From: Scenedesmus sp. ARA3
Taxonomy: Eukaryota; Chlorophyta; Chlorophyceae; Sphaeropleales; Scenedesmaceae
NCBI GenBank assembly: GCA_004335835.1
Contig: RWJK01001930.1
Span: 1-64,000, forward strand
DNA: 64,000 bases
Direction: 5' to 3'
A model generated the notes under the pieces. That model saw only the letters and a list, made by a program, of their open reading frames with translations. It had not been told where the DNA came from and ran no database searches. Within the stretch, counting starts at the first letter, position 1; each line of letters starts with the position of its first letter. A program made the position numbers and the translations under genes. Shown piece by piece: positions 12,168 through 24,079 of the stretch.

Positions 12168-13281
12168 CACAGCAGGCAGCGCATCATGCTGACCGACTGC
12201 CAGTCAAGGGCAGCAACGCGACCACGTGGGTGTGCTTTACGCCAAGCTGCTGCAAGGCAGCGTCTGTTTACAGCCTCAAATTCATCGTATGCAGCAGCCA
12301 GCATGGTCTGCGCACTGTATGGCCACCTTTGTATGCCAGATGTGCTGCAAGGTACATGCAGCGGTGAGTTTGCTGCTGTTGCAGGAGCCCTACCCACTGC
12401 AGCATGCTATGCAGCAATGCCCTGGCCAGCTGACCAATTGCCAGCTTGAGAGGCACTTGCATTGTCACTGAAACACGTGACAGGCAACAAGCCACTGTGA
12501 TACATGAGCCCAATTGGCTCGTCATGCGGCAATACTAGTAGCACTTTATTGGATCGGCATCACCACTGCACTGAGCAGCACCATGCATGGGGTGTGCCCA
12601 GTGACGCATGATGCACAACCATGCGTCTGCTCCCTCGGCTAGCGCGCTGGGTGCACAGCAGCAGGCAGAATGGCTTGCAGCATGACTGGCAGCCACTGCA
12701 CTGCGGTCCACTGTGAAGTTCCACCATGCAGCCACAATGTAACAGGCGCACTTCCCACTGTGTTTGCTCTCTGAAGGCTAGCATGCAAGGCACAGCACTC
12801 AATCTGTCAACCACTTCGCTGGAACATTTTGCATGCAAAATGCAAGTTCTCTATCGACAACCATCACCACACGAACGTCAATCGGATGCACATCTGGGCT
12901 GCACATGCACCAGCGTGGCATCAACACTCTCCCTACTATGATGTACATGGAATACTACTCAGCGAGCCACTCACCTGCAACATCAGCCACCAACACAATC
13001 TGCATACAGTGGCATGCAGCAGCATGCCGCCGCAGTGCGCACCCAATGCCGCAGCAACTAGCTGTTAAAGAACGAATTCAGACACCCAATGAGCCCTGAG
13101 GACTACGGTGGATGCGTAACTGCGCATTTCAAGCAAGTTGCCGTTTTGGAAACAGCTGCTTTCAGCACTGAATGCATGCAGCCGACCCCTCCGACTTGCC
13201 CTGCATCCCATGCCACAAAGCTGTGCAACGAGTGCAGCCTTGCGCTTTTGGGACCCCACAAATACAATTCAGACTGCGCCA
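12168..13281. other. Intergenic between convergent genes
   Basis: About 1.1 kb between the stops of the phosphatase (+) and the membrane protein (-). It holds only short open frames in both strands, none with splice logic or recognisable sequence. Confidence 0.5.
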
Positions 13282-14952
13282 TCACTCGTCGCCTTTGAAT
13301 GGCCGGAAGGCCTGCCAGCCGTACACCTTGGCTGTCAGCAGGCACGACACCAGCACCACCGCCTGGTTCGTCAGGTTGGTGTCAATCCCATTGTACTGCC
13401 CTGCCAATGCAACCACACCCACCGCAAGCGACACAGCGCCGCAGGCCCCATTCAGTGCCCTGAAGGTGCTGCCGCCCAGCCTGCCCCTGTCGTCAGCATC
13501 CAGCAGCAGCCACACCAGGGCCCCGTACAGCAGCGTTCCCACCCCCACCAGGTCCTTGGCCAGCAGCGTGCTGCCGCTGATGTCGCCGGCCTGGCAAGAA
13601 CAGCAGCAGCAATAGCAGAGGAAGCAGCAGCGGCGTAGTTACCTTGGCATAAAGATAGCAGCACTCTGGTGAGACAGTGCACTGGGGATGAATGCCGCAT
13701 CCATCCAAAGAGTGTTGCCTGCTGCTGTCTTCAGTTTCTGCAACTGCCTGCTAACCTTTGTGCAGCTATCCAACTGCCACTGCCAGCACCCACACACTAG
13801 TCACATACTGCTGGTGGCAAACCAGAAACACAACAAAACAGTACACTCACCACGGTGGGTAGGATGGGCCCTCCCAGCAGTGCCAGCCCCAGCACCAGGC
13901 ACTCCCAGAAGCTCAGGCTGTAGAAGGCACCCGTCAGGCCCCTGCCTGCCCTGAAGGTGGCCTTCAGGCCATCACCCACACCGGCTGCAATCTCTGCAAC
14001 ATCCGTGCTGCCGCCGCTGCGTAAGTAAGTTGGGATGTAGGTGCTGACTGCGCTGGCGGTTAGCAGTGCGGCAGCTGCAGCAGCGGGCGCGGCGGAGAGC
14101 TCGCCGCTGACTGCGCCTTGCAGGAACGGTATTGTTGAGCCGAGGTTGAAGAGGGCAAGGAAGGCGTTGAGGCGCTGGTAGGTGGGTGAGGAGAGGTTGC
14201 CTGCGTCTGCTGCTTGGGAGAGGCGGTAGGCGGCTGTCGCCACCAGCAGCCAGTACACGCCGTACACCTGGATGAATGAGGAGTGATGCAGATGACATGG
14301 TTGATTTAGGGAAACACATGCAACCTTGGAGTACATCTATTATTATTGTAATATACCGAATATTATCAGGTTCAGGCAGCAGATGTTACTCTGCAGGGGC
14401 ACCTAACAGTGCAAGTGCACCTGGTGTACTGCGGACATTGTGGTGTCCAGAGGGCGGTGCTGTGGGCAATGCAAGGATACTGCCAACTGCATCAGAGCTG
14501 CTGCTATCCAAAAATATTCTGCAGCAATCAAATGCTATGTGTAAACACGCTGCAACCACAGCTCTTGATGGCACCATTAGCCACAGCACTACAGCCACTG
14601 CATTGCTACAACCAGCAGCAAGTGCCCGAAAGGCCAAAGTGCCCACCTCGCAAGAGGTCAGCGTCACATCCACCACATCGCGGCTGCCAAGCAGCGCCCA
14701 GACTGTTTGAGGTGCGAGCGTCAAGGCTGAGCCTACTAGTGCTGAGAAGCCGGCCAAGCCCAAATACTGGGTGCTGCCTGCTACTGCTGCTTCTGGCTCC
14801 GGCTGGATGAGCTTTGATGAGCGCTTATTTCCATTGCGTGAAGTCTTTGTCGTCTTAGCAGCTGCTCTGAAAGCGCACAGAGGCTTGCAAACAGTTGAGC
14901 GAGAGCGAGGAAGAGCGTTGAGTCCGGTGTTGGAGGGCAGCAGCGCCATCAT
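13282..14952 (-). CDS. Polytopic membrane protein with plastid-transit-like N-terminus, unknown function
   Basis: Minus-strand gene. Exon 2 is 13851-14267 and exon 3 13282-13590, with clean CAG acceptors and a GTGAGT donor. Exon 1 runs from the ATG at 14952. Its donor must be in phase 0 and is not certain; 14575 (GTGCCA) is one possibility and a more distal donor is another. The first 45 or so residues are rich in Arg, Ser, Thr and Ala with almost no acid, as in a chloroplast transit peptide. About seven or eight hydrophobic segments follow, for example VYGVYWLLVATAAY, FWECLVLGLALLGG, GVGTLLYGALVWLLL and AVSLAVGVVALAG. The C-terminus is FKGDE. I do not recognise the family. Plastid-envelope or thylakoid location is inference from the leader. 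Confidence 0.7.
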
Positions 14953-15555
14953 GGCAGCAAACGGCGATTAACAGGCGATGGTGATGATAGGTTAGTTCTG
15001 CAAATGGCTGCTCGTACGCACCCCGTGTGCATAACTTCACCAGGGGTGAACAGTTGTGTGGTGCGCACCGCAGTGCGAAGTTGGAAAGACGTATGTCACA
15101 AGCACAAGAATAAGGTTCAGGCCTAGCTGTGCAGCTTCAATGAATGCTGAAAGTAACCATTTTGACCAGCCAAGCTGGCTGCTACCCCTGTTGGGTCAGC
15201 ACATCACCCTGAGGAGCACACCAGCACCCTGCACGCCCAAAGGCAGCTGACAGTGGTGTGCGTGATGAACCATGCCAAATCACGAGAGCCGCAACAGATG
15301 CCAAACTTCTGCAAGCCTGATAACCACCATGAGCATGTGTGACCGACAACAGCATAACGGTAAGCAACACCAGCTGGCTGTGTGGCAGGCCCAGCCTGGC
15401 CCTGGCGGGCAACTGCCCAGGCAAATACTGCACGCCTTTTCCATAGGCTCTTGCTGACAAACAATCGGCACCAAATGCCGTTAAGAATGCAGGCCACAAG
15501 GACCAGGTCTTGTAAATACAGAACATAGCGCGGTACCACAGTGGCCAGCACCCAG

Positions 15556-15752
15556 CTACCGTCCAGCTTCGCTGCTTTGTGAATGTTGGTAGGCTGCTGC
15601 CTCCAGCCCACTGCCGCAGACAGCAGCGGCAACCGCACGCCTCGCACCGCCTACGCCAGCTGGCTGCTGCTCCTGGCGCCCGCCTGCTGCCCCAGCTGCC
15701 TGCTGCTGCACATCTTCCTGCGGTTGGAGCGCTGCTTGCGGCTCCTGCTGTG

Positions 15753-15784
<32 letters not shown>

Positions 15785-16683
15785 AGCGGCTCACTGCTGG
15801 CTGCTGCTGCTGATTGCTGCCCCACATCTGGCAGTGCGAAGCCCACGCGTGCTGCTGTCTTTGCCACCATCTCCTTGTTGCGCGCGTCAGCGTCCACGCC
15901 CAGGTTGTAGCCCAGCAGCAGCTCCTGCAGGCGCAGATTGAAGTTGCAGGAAGCACACTTTGTAAAAGCACAATGCAATGAGATGAGAAAGGGAAATTAC
16001 ATGTGGGTCCTCGCACCATCTAATGCTGACAAAGATGCCTCAAAGGGGCCCTCGCCACCTTGGCTGCAAGTCTTGAAGATCAGATGTTGTTGAGCGCAAG
16101 CAGGATGGGGTGGCAGGGTCGCAGGGTGGCAGGGTGGCAGCAAACATGATAAATGCAGCTGGCAGAGCAAGGAAGACACTGGCATTGTTATGAACATGTG
16201 CACACAGTCTGCATGCTTTGGAGGTGTTGAACAGTAATGTATCAGTGTTAGAGTAGCACAGCACCCATGGGGCATGCGGCGCTCGATTACTGCTGCAAGG
16301 AGCTGCAGGCGATAAATGCTATGCACCAAAACTCGTAACAGCTGTGTGGCACGAGCTATGCCAGCTGCTAGCAGCACGAGCACTGCATGCATTGGTGCAG
16401 TCAGCAACACTTAGTGACCCAGCTGCAGCCCTGCCATACAGCACAGCACAGCAGCCTGCTGTTGTTACCGAGCACCCACCTGGTGGTGTGCTACGTTGTT
16501 GATGAGGTCTGCATACTCCTGTGCCAGCAGCACCATCTGCTGCTGCTGTGCTGCATCCTGCAGGCCCGCATTGTCTCGAAACTGCTGCAGGATGTGCTGC
16601 CTCCACTGCTGGTTGCCTGCCACTGATGTCACATGGCGGTCTACCGAGCGAAGCAGCAGCCGCAAGGCTGACTTAGCACTCAT
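15556..16683 (-). CDS. FMC1: FMC1-like mitochondrial ATP synthase assembly factor
   Basis: Two exons, 16480-16683 and 15556-15924, joined in phase 0 (donor GTGGGT, acceptor CTGCAG); 190 residues. Exon 1 begins MSAKSALRLLLRSVDRHV, the LYR-like amphipathic start, then a conserved WRQHILQQFRDN helix. Exon 2 begins ELLLGYNLGVD and continues to MVAKTAARVGFALPD, the characteristic ending of plant FMC1/C7orf55-type proteins. FMC1 helps assemble the F1 head of mitochondrial ATP synthase, acting with Atp12 in yeast. The last 70 or so residues are an extra Gln/Ala/Gly-rich tail not usual for the family, typical of this genome's repeat expansion. The gene is head to head with a probable mitoribosomal gene, 468 bp between start codons. 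Confidence 0.75.
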
Positions 16684-17151
16684 GTTGTGTAAGTTTAAGT
16701 TGTGGGACTGCGGTGCTGCAAGGTCTGAGCAGCTGCTGGTCGAGAGGTGCCAGCTGGACTGCTGCTGCTGCTGCTGCTTAGGGCGAGTGTTCAATCTACT
16801 GGCACTTGATCGCGCGCATTCCACCTCATATACCGATGAATGCTGGACGGGGTACTTCGGTTACTAATCGAACCAGTGTCATCGCAGCAAACGCAGCATA
16901 AGCCCCAAAAGTGACAAGCCCAGGTTGGATACACACGAGCAGCAGCTCTGCTGCACTCCGTTCCTTGACACATTGTTGTGTGCAACTAAGATTGGTCAGT
17001 ACGCCGTGTCCTACAGATCAAGTATCACCTGCCTGCTATTGCTACTGCCAGACACTGCTGTACTAGCTGCGCTGCTGCTGCTGCTGCCGCCGTCCTACTT
17101 GTGCATCCCACCAGCAATTCATAGCAGCTGCCAGGCACAGCGGGCAATACA
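16684..17151. promoter_or_regulatory. Probable bidirectional promoter for two mitochondrial genes
   Basis: The 468 bp separate the start codons of the FMC1-like gene (-) and the mitoribosomal-like gene (+). No other gene fits here. The TSSs, and so the exact promoter elements, cannot be seen. Shared control is inference from the geometry and from both products being mitochondrial. Confidence 0.45.
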
Positions 17152-18701
17152 ATGTCCCACATTCTGCGGCGGTTAGGGGAGGCAGCGCTGCAGTTCAGGA
17201 AGGTTGGGGGCTCCAAGTTCCTGCCCCCAATCATCTCACGCAGGCGGGCCATGGTGCTGCGCAAGGAGTGGCTAGCAGAGGGCAAGTGAGTGGCCAGCTG
17301 CAAGCAATGATTATTTATAATGAACTGCAGCAGCACTAGCAGCATGAGCAGGGGTTTGGCAGTAGCAATGCAGGAAGCGTGCTTCTGCATGCTTGTCAGC
17401 ACAACAGCAGCAGGTCCTGCCTGGGCGGTGGTAATCAGCAAAGCAGTCAGCGGCTGTCACATCCCTGTTTTGAAGCGGTGAACGCGGAAGCAACGGCGTT
17501 TCAGTTAGTGGCTTATCTCGTCGCTGCAGCTCACCCTGGCAGCGGTCAGACACAGCTGGCTGTGGTTCAGCATTAGCGCTGCTCTGACAGCAACAAGAAA
17601 CTGGCACGGCCCTAGGCCGCTGCTCTAGCACCATTGCGCAGCCAATGACACGCGCCGCTCAGCAGCTGGCCACCACTGTACACACACTTACTACTGTGCA
17701 GCCCCCATCATCACCAGTAAGGTGCAGCAAGACAATGCTCACCCATGCCTGCGCCACCCTGCTGCATGCCACACACTTTGCCAGGGAGTGGCCGTACGAG
17801 CACAGCGTGCCAGGCAAGCCAAAGACCACCAGTAAAGTGCAGCAACACAATGTTCATTGCTTACTGTGCCACCCTGCTGTGCGCCACGCAACCTGTTGCC
17901 AGGGAGTGGCCGTACGAGCACATCGTGCCGGGCAAGCCAAAGAACGAGCAGCCGTATAACAACGGCAAGCAGCGCGGCCACAAGCGCTTTGCTGAGCAGG
18001 CGGAGCGGCAGCAGAAGATTGACGCAGCCATGGCCAAGATGCCGCAGATGATTGCAGACTACAGGGTGAGATGATGGCGGGTGGCTTTGTACGAATAGAT
18101 GACAGTGTATGGATGTGGTCACTAGACCTGACGAATCACAAAGTTGGTCAAAGGTGATGCCGCTGCAGCAGTGTGGGTTTGCGGCTGTGCAGGGCGTAGG
18201 TGTGCAGCTGGATGAGGCAGTGGGGTGTGGCTGGCTGCAGCAGCAGACGAGCAGCACATGGCAAGCACAAGGCACAAGGATGTGGCTTGCTGCTGAAGGC
18301 ACGATCGCCTGAGAACCATCGTTACAGCCAGGCTTTCCAAACTGTTGCACAAACCAAGGCTAGCATGCAGATGGAGCGGCAGGGCGTGGATGCTGCTTGC
18401 GCAGACAGCACAGCTAACAGGACTGTGGGGTCCAAATGCAGGAGATCGTCACCGTGCAGTAGAGCGCTGATGTGCCTGTTCTGGCAAGCGCTACTGCACA
18501 AACCGGCAGTACAACACCACTCCCGTCGGCCTGATGTTGCCTGCTGCTGCTGCTGCTGCTCTTGCTGCTGCTGTTGTGTCGTGTCCCTGTGTGTGTGGCC
18601 TGCAGGCGTCGCGGCGCATCCCCTGGGACGCTGTGAGCCCTGCTGACAAGCTGCTGCTGACTGTGCGGCAGATACGGGAGAAGTACGTCTACAAAAAGTG
18701 A
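17152..18701 (+). CDS. Probable mitochondrial large-subunit ribosomal protein (mL59/mL64-like)
   Basis: Three exons, 17152-17285, 17903-18065 and 18606-18701, with donors GTGAGT and GTGAGA and acceptors CCAG and GCAG; 130 residues. The small basic protein starts MSHILRRLGEAAL, contains FLPPIISRRRAMVLRKEWL, then EWPYEH, a GHKRFAEQAERQQKID stretch and KMPQMIADYR, ending REKYVYKK. The proline-basic core followed by an Arg/Lys helix and a KMPxMI-YR motif resembles the mL59/mL64 group of mitoribosomal proteins; I recall this group imperfectly, so the name is tentative. An upstream decayed copy of the exon-2 start with its own CCAG acceptor lies at 17775-17835. The TGA at 18699 sits within an AAGTGAGT donor-like site, and an open frame containing YWRLQFHDVDGSW follows at 18732-18806, so the true C-terminus may be longer. 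Confidence 0.5.
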
Positions 18702-21413
18702 GTGGGGCGGGGCGGACATCTCACCACACCTCAGCACAGCAACCGAGGCTGCAGAGAACGTGTACTGGCGCCTGCAGTTCCATGATGTTGACGGGAGCTG
18801 GTAGAGGACAGCGATGGTAGCAGCCGGCCGAGCGCGTTGCCACTGTGTGAAGTGGTGACGTTGTCTTGCGCAATGCTTGTGTTCATACATGCATGCCGCA
18901 GCACCTGCATGCCGTTGCAGCTCTACCTTGGCTGACCATGTGCTTCAATAACCAACCTGCAGTGTTGGCATAACTGGCTATCTTAGCGCAGGCGCATCAT
19001 GAGGAATTCATACAAGCTAGCAACTCTGTCCTCGCTCCCCGCACGCTTGGAAAGGGTGCAAAACCTGTCCCTGCCAGCAACAGCGCGAGATGCGAAATGT
19101 TGACAGGGTCAATCGCTTTGTACAGTTGGTTTTGCTGATCTTCACACCAATTGTTGAGTGCCAAACTGATCGCCTCTATTTGGTCACCTCTATAATCTGT
19201 TCGCTGTGAACACTGATACTGCTTGCATTGCAGGTTGAAGTGAGCTGCACACATGGAGCCCACCAGCTGTCGAGCAGCAGCGTCAGGCACATGGAACCCT
19301 ATCACACACTCAAAGCGGTGGCTGGCATCGCGCACCAGGAGCAGAGCTACTACGCCGTACCTGCCACTGCTACAGGCACCTTGTGGTCTGTATCTTGCAC
19401 ACACGGTGCTTGTGTGCTGCATGGACAGGCGAGTCGCATGAAAGCTGCTGATTTCAAAAGCAACAGCACGTGCTGCATTGCCGAGTCTGTGTTGTCAAGC
19501 GGCTTGCTGGCATTAAGCCTGACTCAGCTTCCAAGTGATTGTTTCAGAGGTTCAGCATGACCGTGACAGCTCAGTGTGCAGTGTTAGTGTCTTTTAAACG
19601 GGCTTGTGCAACTGTGAGTTGGTGCGCTGTGCTTTGCTTGCAGCAGCGTGCAAGTGCATCATGTTGCTAGTTGTTAGTTGTGGTTTCACAGCAGGAGTGC
19701 AGCAGCAACATCGGTATCAATAGGTGTACTTCACCTGCCTGGTGCAGCCAGCCTGGGCGGGTCATGGAGCCCTTCAGTAGGTTGCTGAGTGCCGCTGAAA
19801 CAAGCGGCGCAGCTGCATATGATACTCATGACCTCGAGGTACCACTTACACCATGAAGTCCGGGTTTTTGTAGCAAAAGCCCTTCTGAGGCTCCAGTGTG
19901 ACAAGCGACGAATGAACCATTTATTGGGCCGCAATCATGGATGTCTCTGCAAGCAGGCTTGGAGACTGGCTTGTGATACAGGCTTGCACAAGTGACCAGG
20001 CTGATGCAGCAGGTCTCAGGCTGTGCACTGGCCATGGCTGTACTCCCTTTGCACGTGTTACTGACCAGTCACCCCTGATTTGACTATAACTGGCATCATG
20101 CCATGTACCAAAGAAGCAACACAACCGCCTGCCAACAATAGTGCCAAGGTTGGTGCTGTCCAAACATACAGCATGGCATATCAAAACATCAACAGTTTTT
20201 TTGCACGCTGCAGCCGCTGCGGCCAGCTGAGCTGGCTGTGCAGCCTACGCTTGGCCATCACAAGCAAACATGACGCCCACCAACCATAAAAGGCAGTGTG
20301 TGGATGGCTTTCACGGCAGAGTCTGCCACGCTGCCACTCAGTGGCTGAAAACACAAAGAACAATGCGTAGCACTGTGCAATGCAGCAGTGACGCAGCCCC
20401 CTTGATTCTTGAATGATTGGCCCACACAACTCATACCAACGCATCGGCAGCAGGCCAAGTCAACCAGCGGCTGCAGCAGTGCACTTTTGCCATGCCGTAT
20501 TGCACCAAGAAACTGGCACCAGCCCAACCCTATCTATGCACACAGCGTTTGTTGGTAGCATGCATTGCCGCTTCACAAGCGCAGAAGACTGAAATGCAGC
20601 AAAGGCACACAGCCGGCGAGCGGCGTGCTTGCAATACACACGTAATGTGCAATCAGCTCCTCTTCGCAGACACATGGACGAGACACTGTGTGTGACTGCT
20701 CGCATTGGCAGCGTCTGCATGCTGGTTGTAGCGATGCAGCAAAGCCACACCTGCCAGGCCAAACACCAGATGCCCTGACTGCCTCATGAACAGCACATCA
20801 CAACAAATGCAGAAGCTACCGTGCCAGCAGCAGGCAGGTAGACTTTGCTGCATCAGACAACCCACCTGCCGCACATATGCAGGACAGCACACTTCGCAAG
20901 GCACACACTGCACCAGATGCAACGCTCACTCCCCACAGGACCGCGCGGAGCCTGCTCGCTGCTGCAACTGCTGCCAACACAGACCCACCCGCATTAGCAA
21001 CACACAGCTGGCTGCAGCTCATGCAAGCCCATGTGCTTCACTGCTGAAGCATGCATGCTTCAGGGCAGGCTGCTGCTCGCGGGAGGAGCTGCTTGCACAC
21101 TGTGGCACTGTGCATGCTGCAGCAGTCAGCTGCAGTGTGCACGCTCATAAATTGCCACCAGCACACTCACACAGCACAGGCTCCACTGCCACAACAAGTT
21201 CTCATAGCCCTCTGACAACTTGCTGCCAAGTGTATCTGAGGATGTCACACCTCTAACAATATCGGCACAGCTTCCGAGCCTTGCTGGGTGCACAGCCGCT
21301 GCTGCTGGGTGCTCGCCTTGGTGTGCGATGCCGCCTCACAGCTTGTTGCGCTGCTGCTGCCTCACACCTTACGCCGCTGCTGCGGGCTCACACCTTGTTG
21401 CGCTGCTGCTGCC
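18702..21413. other. 2.7 kb without a confident gene
   Basis: No complete gene can be supported. One minus-strand segment, about 19235-19364, reads like an exon: it has AG at its upstream edge and contains VALLLVRDASHRFECVIGFH and a following amphipathic stretch. I could not join it to further exons. The remainder consists of short frames in GC-rich DNA. Confidence 0.4.
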
Positions 21414-21425
21414 TCACACCTTGTC
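21345..21425. repeat. Tandem copies of the E2 gene's 3' end
   Basis: Units containing CTCACACCTT and GTTGCGCTGCTGCTG are repeated two to three times across and just beyond the stop codon of the E2 gene. Confidence 0.65.
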
Positions 21426-23520
21426 ATCGTCAAAGTTCCAGCGCGTGAGCTTGGGCGACCTGCCGCCTACGCGCTGGCAGTAGTCCAGGTCCCCGGGCGG
21501 CCGCCGCTGCAGGGCCGGCAGCAAAGCAACAGCATAGGCGGGCGAGCAGCAGGAGCAGCAGCAGCGATACAGTCAGTCTACCTTCATGACCCCGTGTGGG
21601 TCACGCAGACATGTATGCCGTCTCAGACAGAACAGCGCGAGGGCCAACAGATGTGACGCAGCAAGCATGTTGGTGCACGAACCAGCCACCAGTGTGCAGC
21701 AGTGCCCGTGCTGATAGTTCAGCGCCAGCAGGTGCTGCATGGAAACAAAACATAACGCTCCGCTACGGGGCCGCCGCAGGCAGCAGCAGTAGCAGCAGCA
21801 CCGGCAGCTGCGCACCTTATCTGTGTTGGAGGCCAGCATCGAGCGCAGCGACAGGCACAGCTTGTTGATGGTCAGCGCAGGCGACCAGCCGCCGTTTTGG
21901 CCATCATACAGTATGTCCAGGCAGATGTGGCCGTTGCTGTAGATGTGTGGGTGCACTGGGGTGGGCGTGAGGAAGGTCACCTCTGGCGGCTCTAGGGGGT
22001 AGCGCTCCGTGAACTTGATGTTCAGCCTGCGGGGTGGTGGCGATGGGGAAAAAGGGTGCAAGCACAACAAGAGCAAGGTGAGGGAAGCAGTGTGATATGC
22101 AAACAGCTGCATGAAAGGAGCATGCTGCTAAAACATGCAGCGTGATGCCCGCACTGCACCAGCAGCGCCTCAGAAGGGTGATGCGCCAAGCAAGCGAAGT
22201 ACGGCCTGGCGCATCAAACTGGACGCTGCAACCTTCAAGTGCAGCGTCAAGACAGCAGACGGTTGCTACAGGTGTTGACATCTGCACTGCCACAATCTAT
22301 ATGCCTGGCTTTTTGCGCGGCTGCTGCTGCTGGCTTGAGAGAGACTCATGGCAGCTACAAGCGCGTTGGAGCTGTTGAGCAGGTGCTGGCTGGGCTGCTG
22401 CTTGTTACTGGGGCAGCATGGATGCCCATGCACTGCTAGTGCACTGGCGTCAGCACGTTTGAATCCTGCAGGTGTGCAGCTGCATCAGGTGCCCTCAGCA
22501 CCCCACAGCACTTGCTGCTCTGCGACTGCTTGGCTGAGGCCTGAATGCCTGCTGCTGTCCTGTGCTGCACCTTCCAATGCTGTTGGCCCTACCGCAAACT
22601 GCAGCTTACAGAACCCTGCTGCCATTGCTAGCTCTGCTTCTGCTTCAGCGTCGAACCTACACACTGCCTCAATGCCATCAACACGCCTCAATGCTTCCAT
22701 CCCCAAATCTTGTCTGCTGCATGCCAGGCTGCTGCCTGACCTAATAAAGCCTTGCTCCATGCCCCATTAGGCTGAGCACTGCTGCTATGCTTGCAGCAGC
22801 AGCCGCCACAGCAGCAGCACTACAAGCCCTCAGCTGCAGTCAAGAATATCGTTACACTGCTGTGATCTGCCTTGCTGAGACAGGCATGCAGTTCCGCTGC
22901 TATTCTGTCATGCCGCACCACCACCACCAGCAGCAGCAGCAGCAGTTCAACACACCTGAAGGTCTCTCCCTCGTACAGGCGCGGCATGCCTGCTGTGCCC
23001 TCGGGCCCTGCCATGAGCACCACCCAGTGCGTCATGGGCTCGCAGCTCTCCAGGCAGCAGCCCTCGGGCGGGTTGCGCGCCCAGTCATTCAGCTCGCTCT
23101 GCGTGCATGCATGCAGAACCATTGCATGAGTCCTGGGGGCGCATGCCGGCATGCATGAGTGACATGAGCGAGTGCTGGGAAGTGATGCACTGCATGGTGC
23201 TACATGGCTGCGAAGAAGTCTGCATGGAAGAGGAAAGAGGCTGAGATCACAGCAGATGTCACACATGCAGGGACATGACAGAAACTGCTATTCGACTGGC
23301 CAAGTGACGGTGCAACATAAGGGGTATCACAATGATGCCAAGCTGTTCATGAACAGCACCTGCCTGGCAGCCATGCGCATGCACAGCATGAACTCTGTAG
23401 CGCTTGCATGCACAGACGGAACTACACACAGCATAAGCACCTACACAACATGTAAGCACTTGCCTGTATACGGCGCGCAGCAACAGGCGAGAGCGCGCTT
23501 GTCTGAGCTGCATATTGCAT
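21414..23520 (-). CDS. UBE2W-type ubiquitin-conjugating enzyme E2 (plant UBC15-18 group)
   Basis: Four exons on the minus strand: 23464-23520, 22956-23098, 21816-22026 and 21414-21506; 167 residues. Exon 1 ends RRIQ and exon 2 opens SELNDWARNPP, rebuilding the N-terminal E2 helix. The first intron begins GCAAGT instead of GT, a GC-AG intron; the others are GTGTGT and GTGCGC. The active-site region reads HPHIYSNGHIC, with catalytic Cys about 102; HPH in place of the usual HPN is the hallmark of UBE2W. The C-terminus, RWNFDDDKV, matches the plant group. Family knowledge: UBE2W attaches ubiquitin to protein N-termini. A Cys-rich segment around residues 30-45 is unusual. Just past the stop, the tail is repeated in GCCTCACACC units (21345-21425). 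Confidence 0.9.
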
Positions 23521-24079
23521 GCTGGCCTGGATGCTGCTGTCTCTCAGCCCTCAGGCCTCCGCCAGCTGGTGCAGCTCCGGACCAGCTGCTTTATACGTAC
23601 TGCTGGGGTGCTGTGTCTGTTGAGTCAACTGCCCGGCAAGGGTCCACAGCTTCCAGCAGTAGCTGCCTCGCTGGCTAGGCAAAAGTATGTACCCCACTGC
23701 CTTCAGATGGTTGCGCAGCAGTTGACAATACGTAGATCGCGCAAAAATATGTCTGGGAACCTTTCTTTGTGCAAATACAGCAAACAGTGCCTCGGCGAAG
23801 GGAAACACAGCAGTGGAAGCTCGAAGGAACGCTCAACTTAAGCTGTTTCCTCTCGATCAGATACGCGTGTTTCAATTATGCGTTGTGTGCCTCGTTCACC
23901 TGCGTCTGCTCAGTCCCAGGGTTTCGAGCCAGAATGCATGACACGCCGTGTGCAAGAAAGGCTTATGGCAGCGACGCACGGTGAATCGGAAAAGTTCCAC
24001 ACACGTACGCTGTGTTAACTGCAAATGCACGGGTCGCATGCTTTGCAACTAGCACCTTCGACAGGTGCAGCAGCACAGG
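23521..24079. promoter_or_regulatory. Divergent promoter region, E2 gene and oxygenase gene
   Basis: The 559 bp lie between the start codons of the E2 gene (-) and the 2-oxoglutarate oxygenase gene (+). I see no other gene. Specific elements are not resolvable by eye. Confidence 0.4.
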
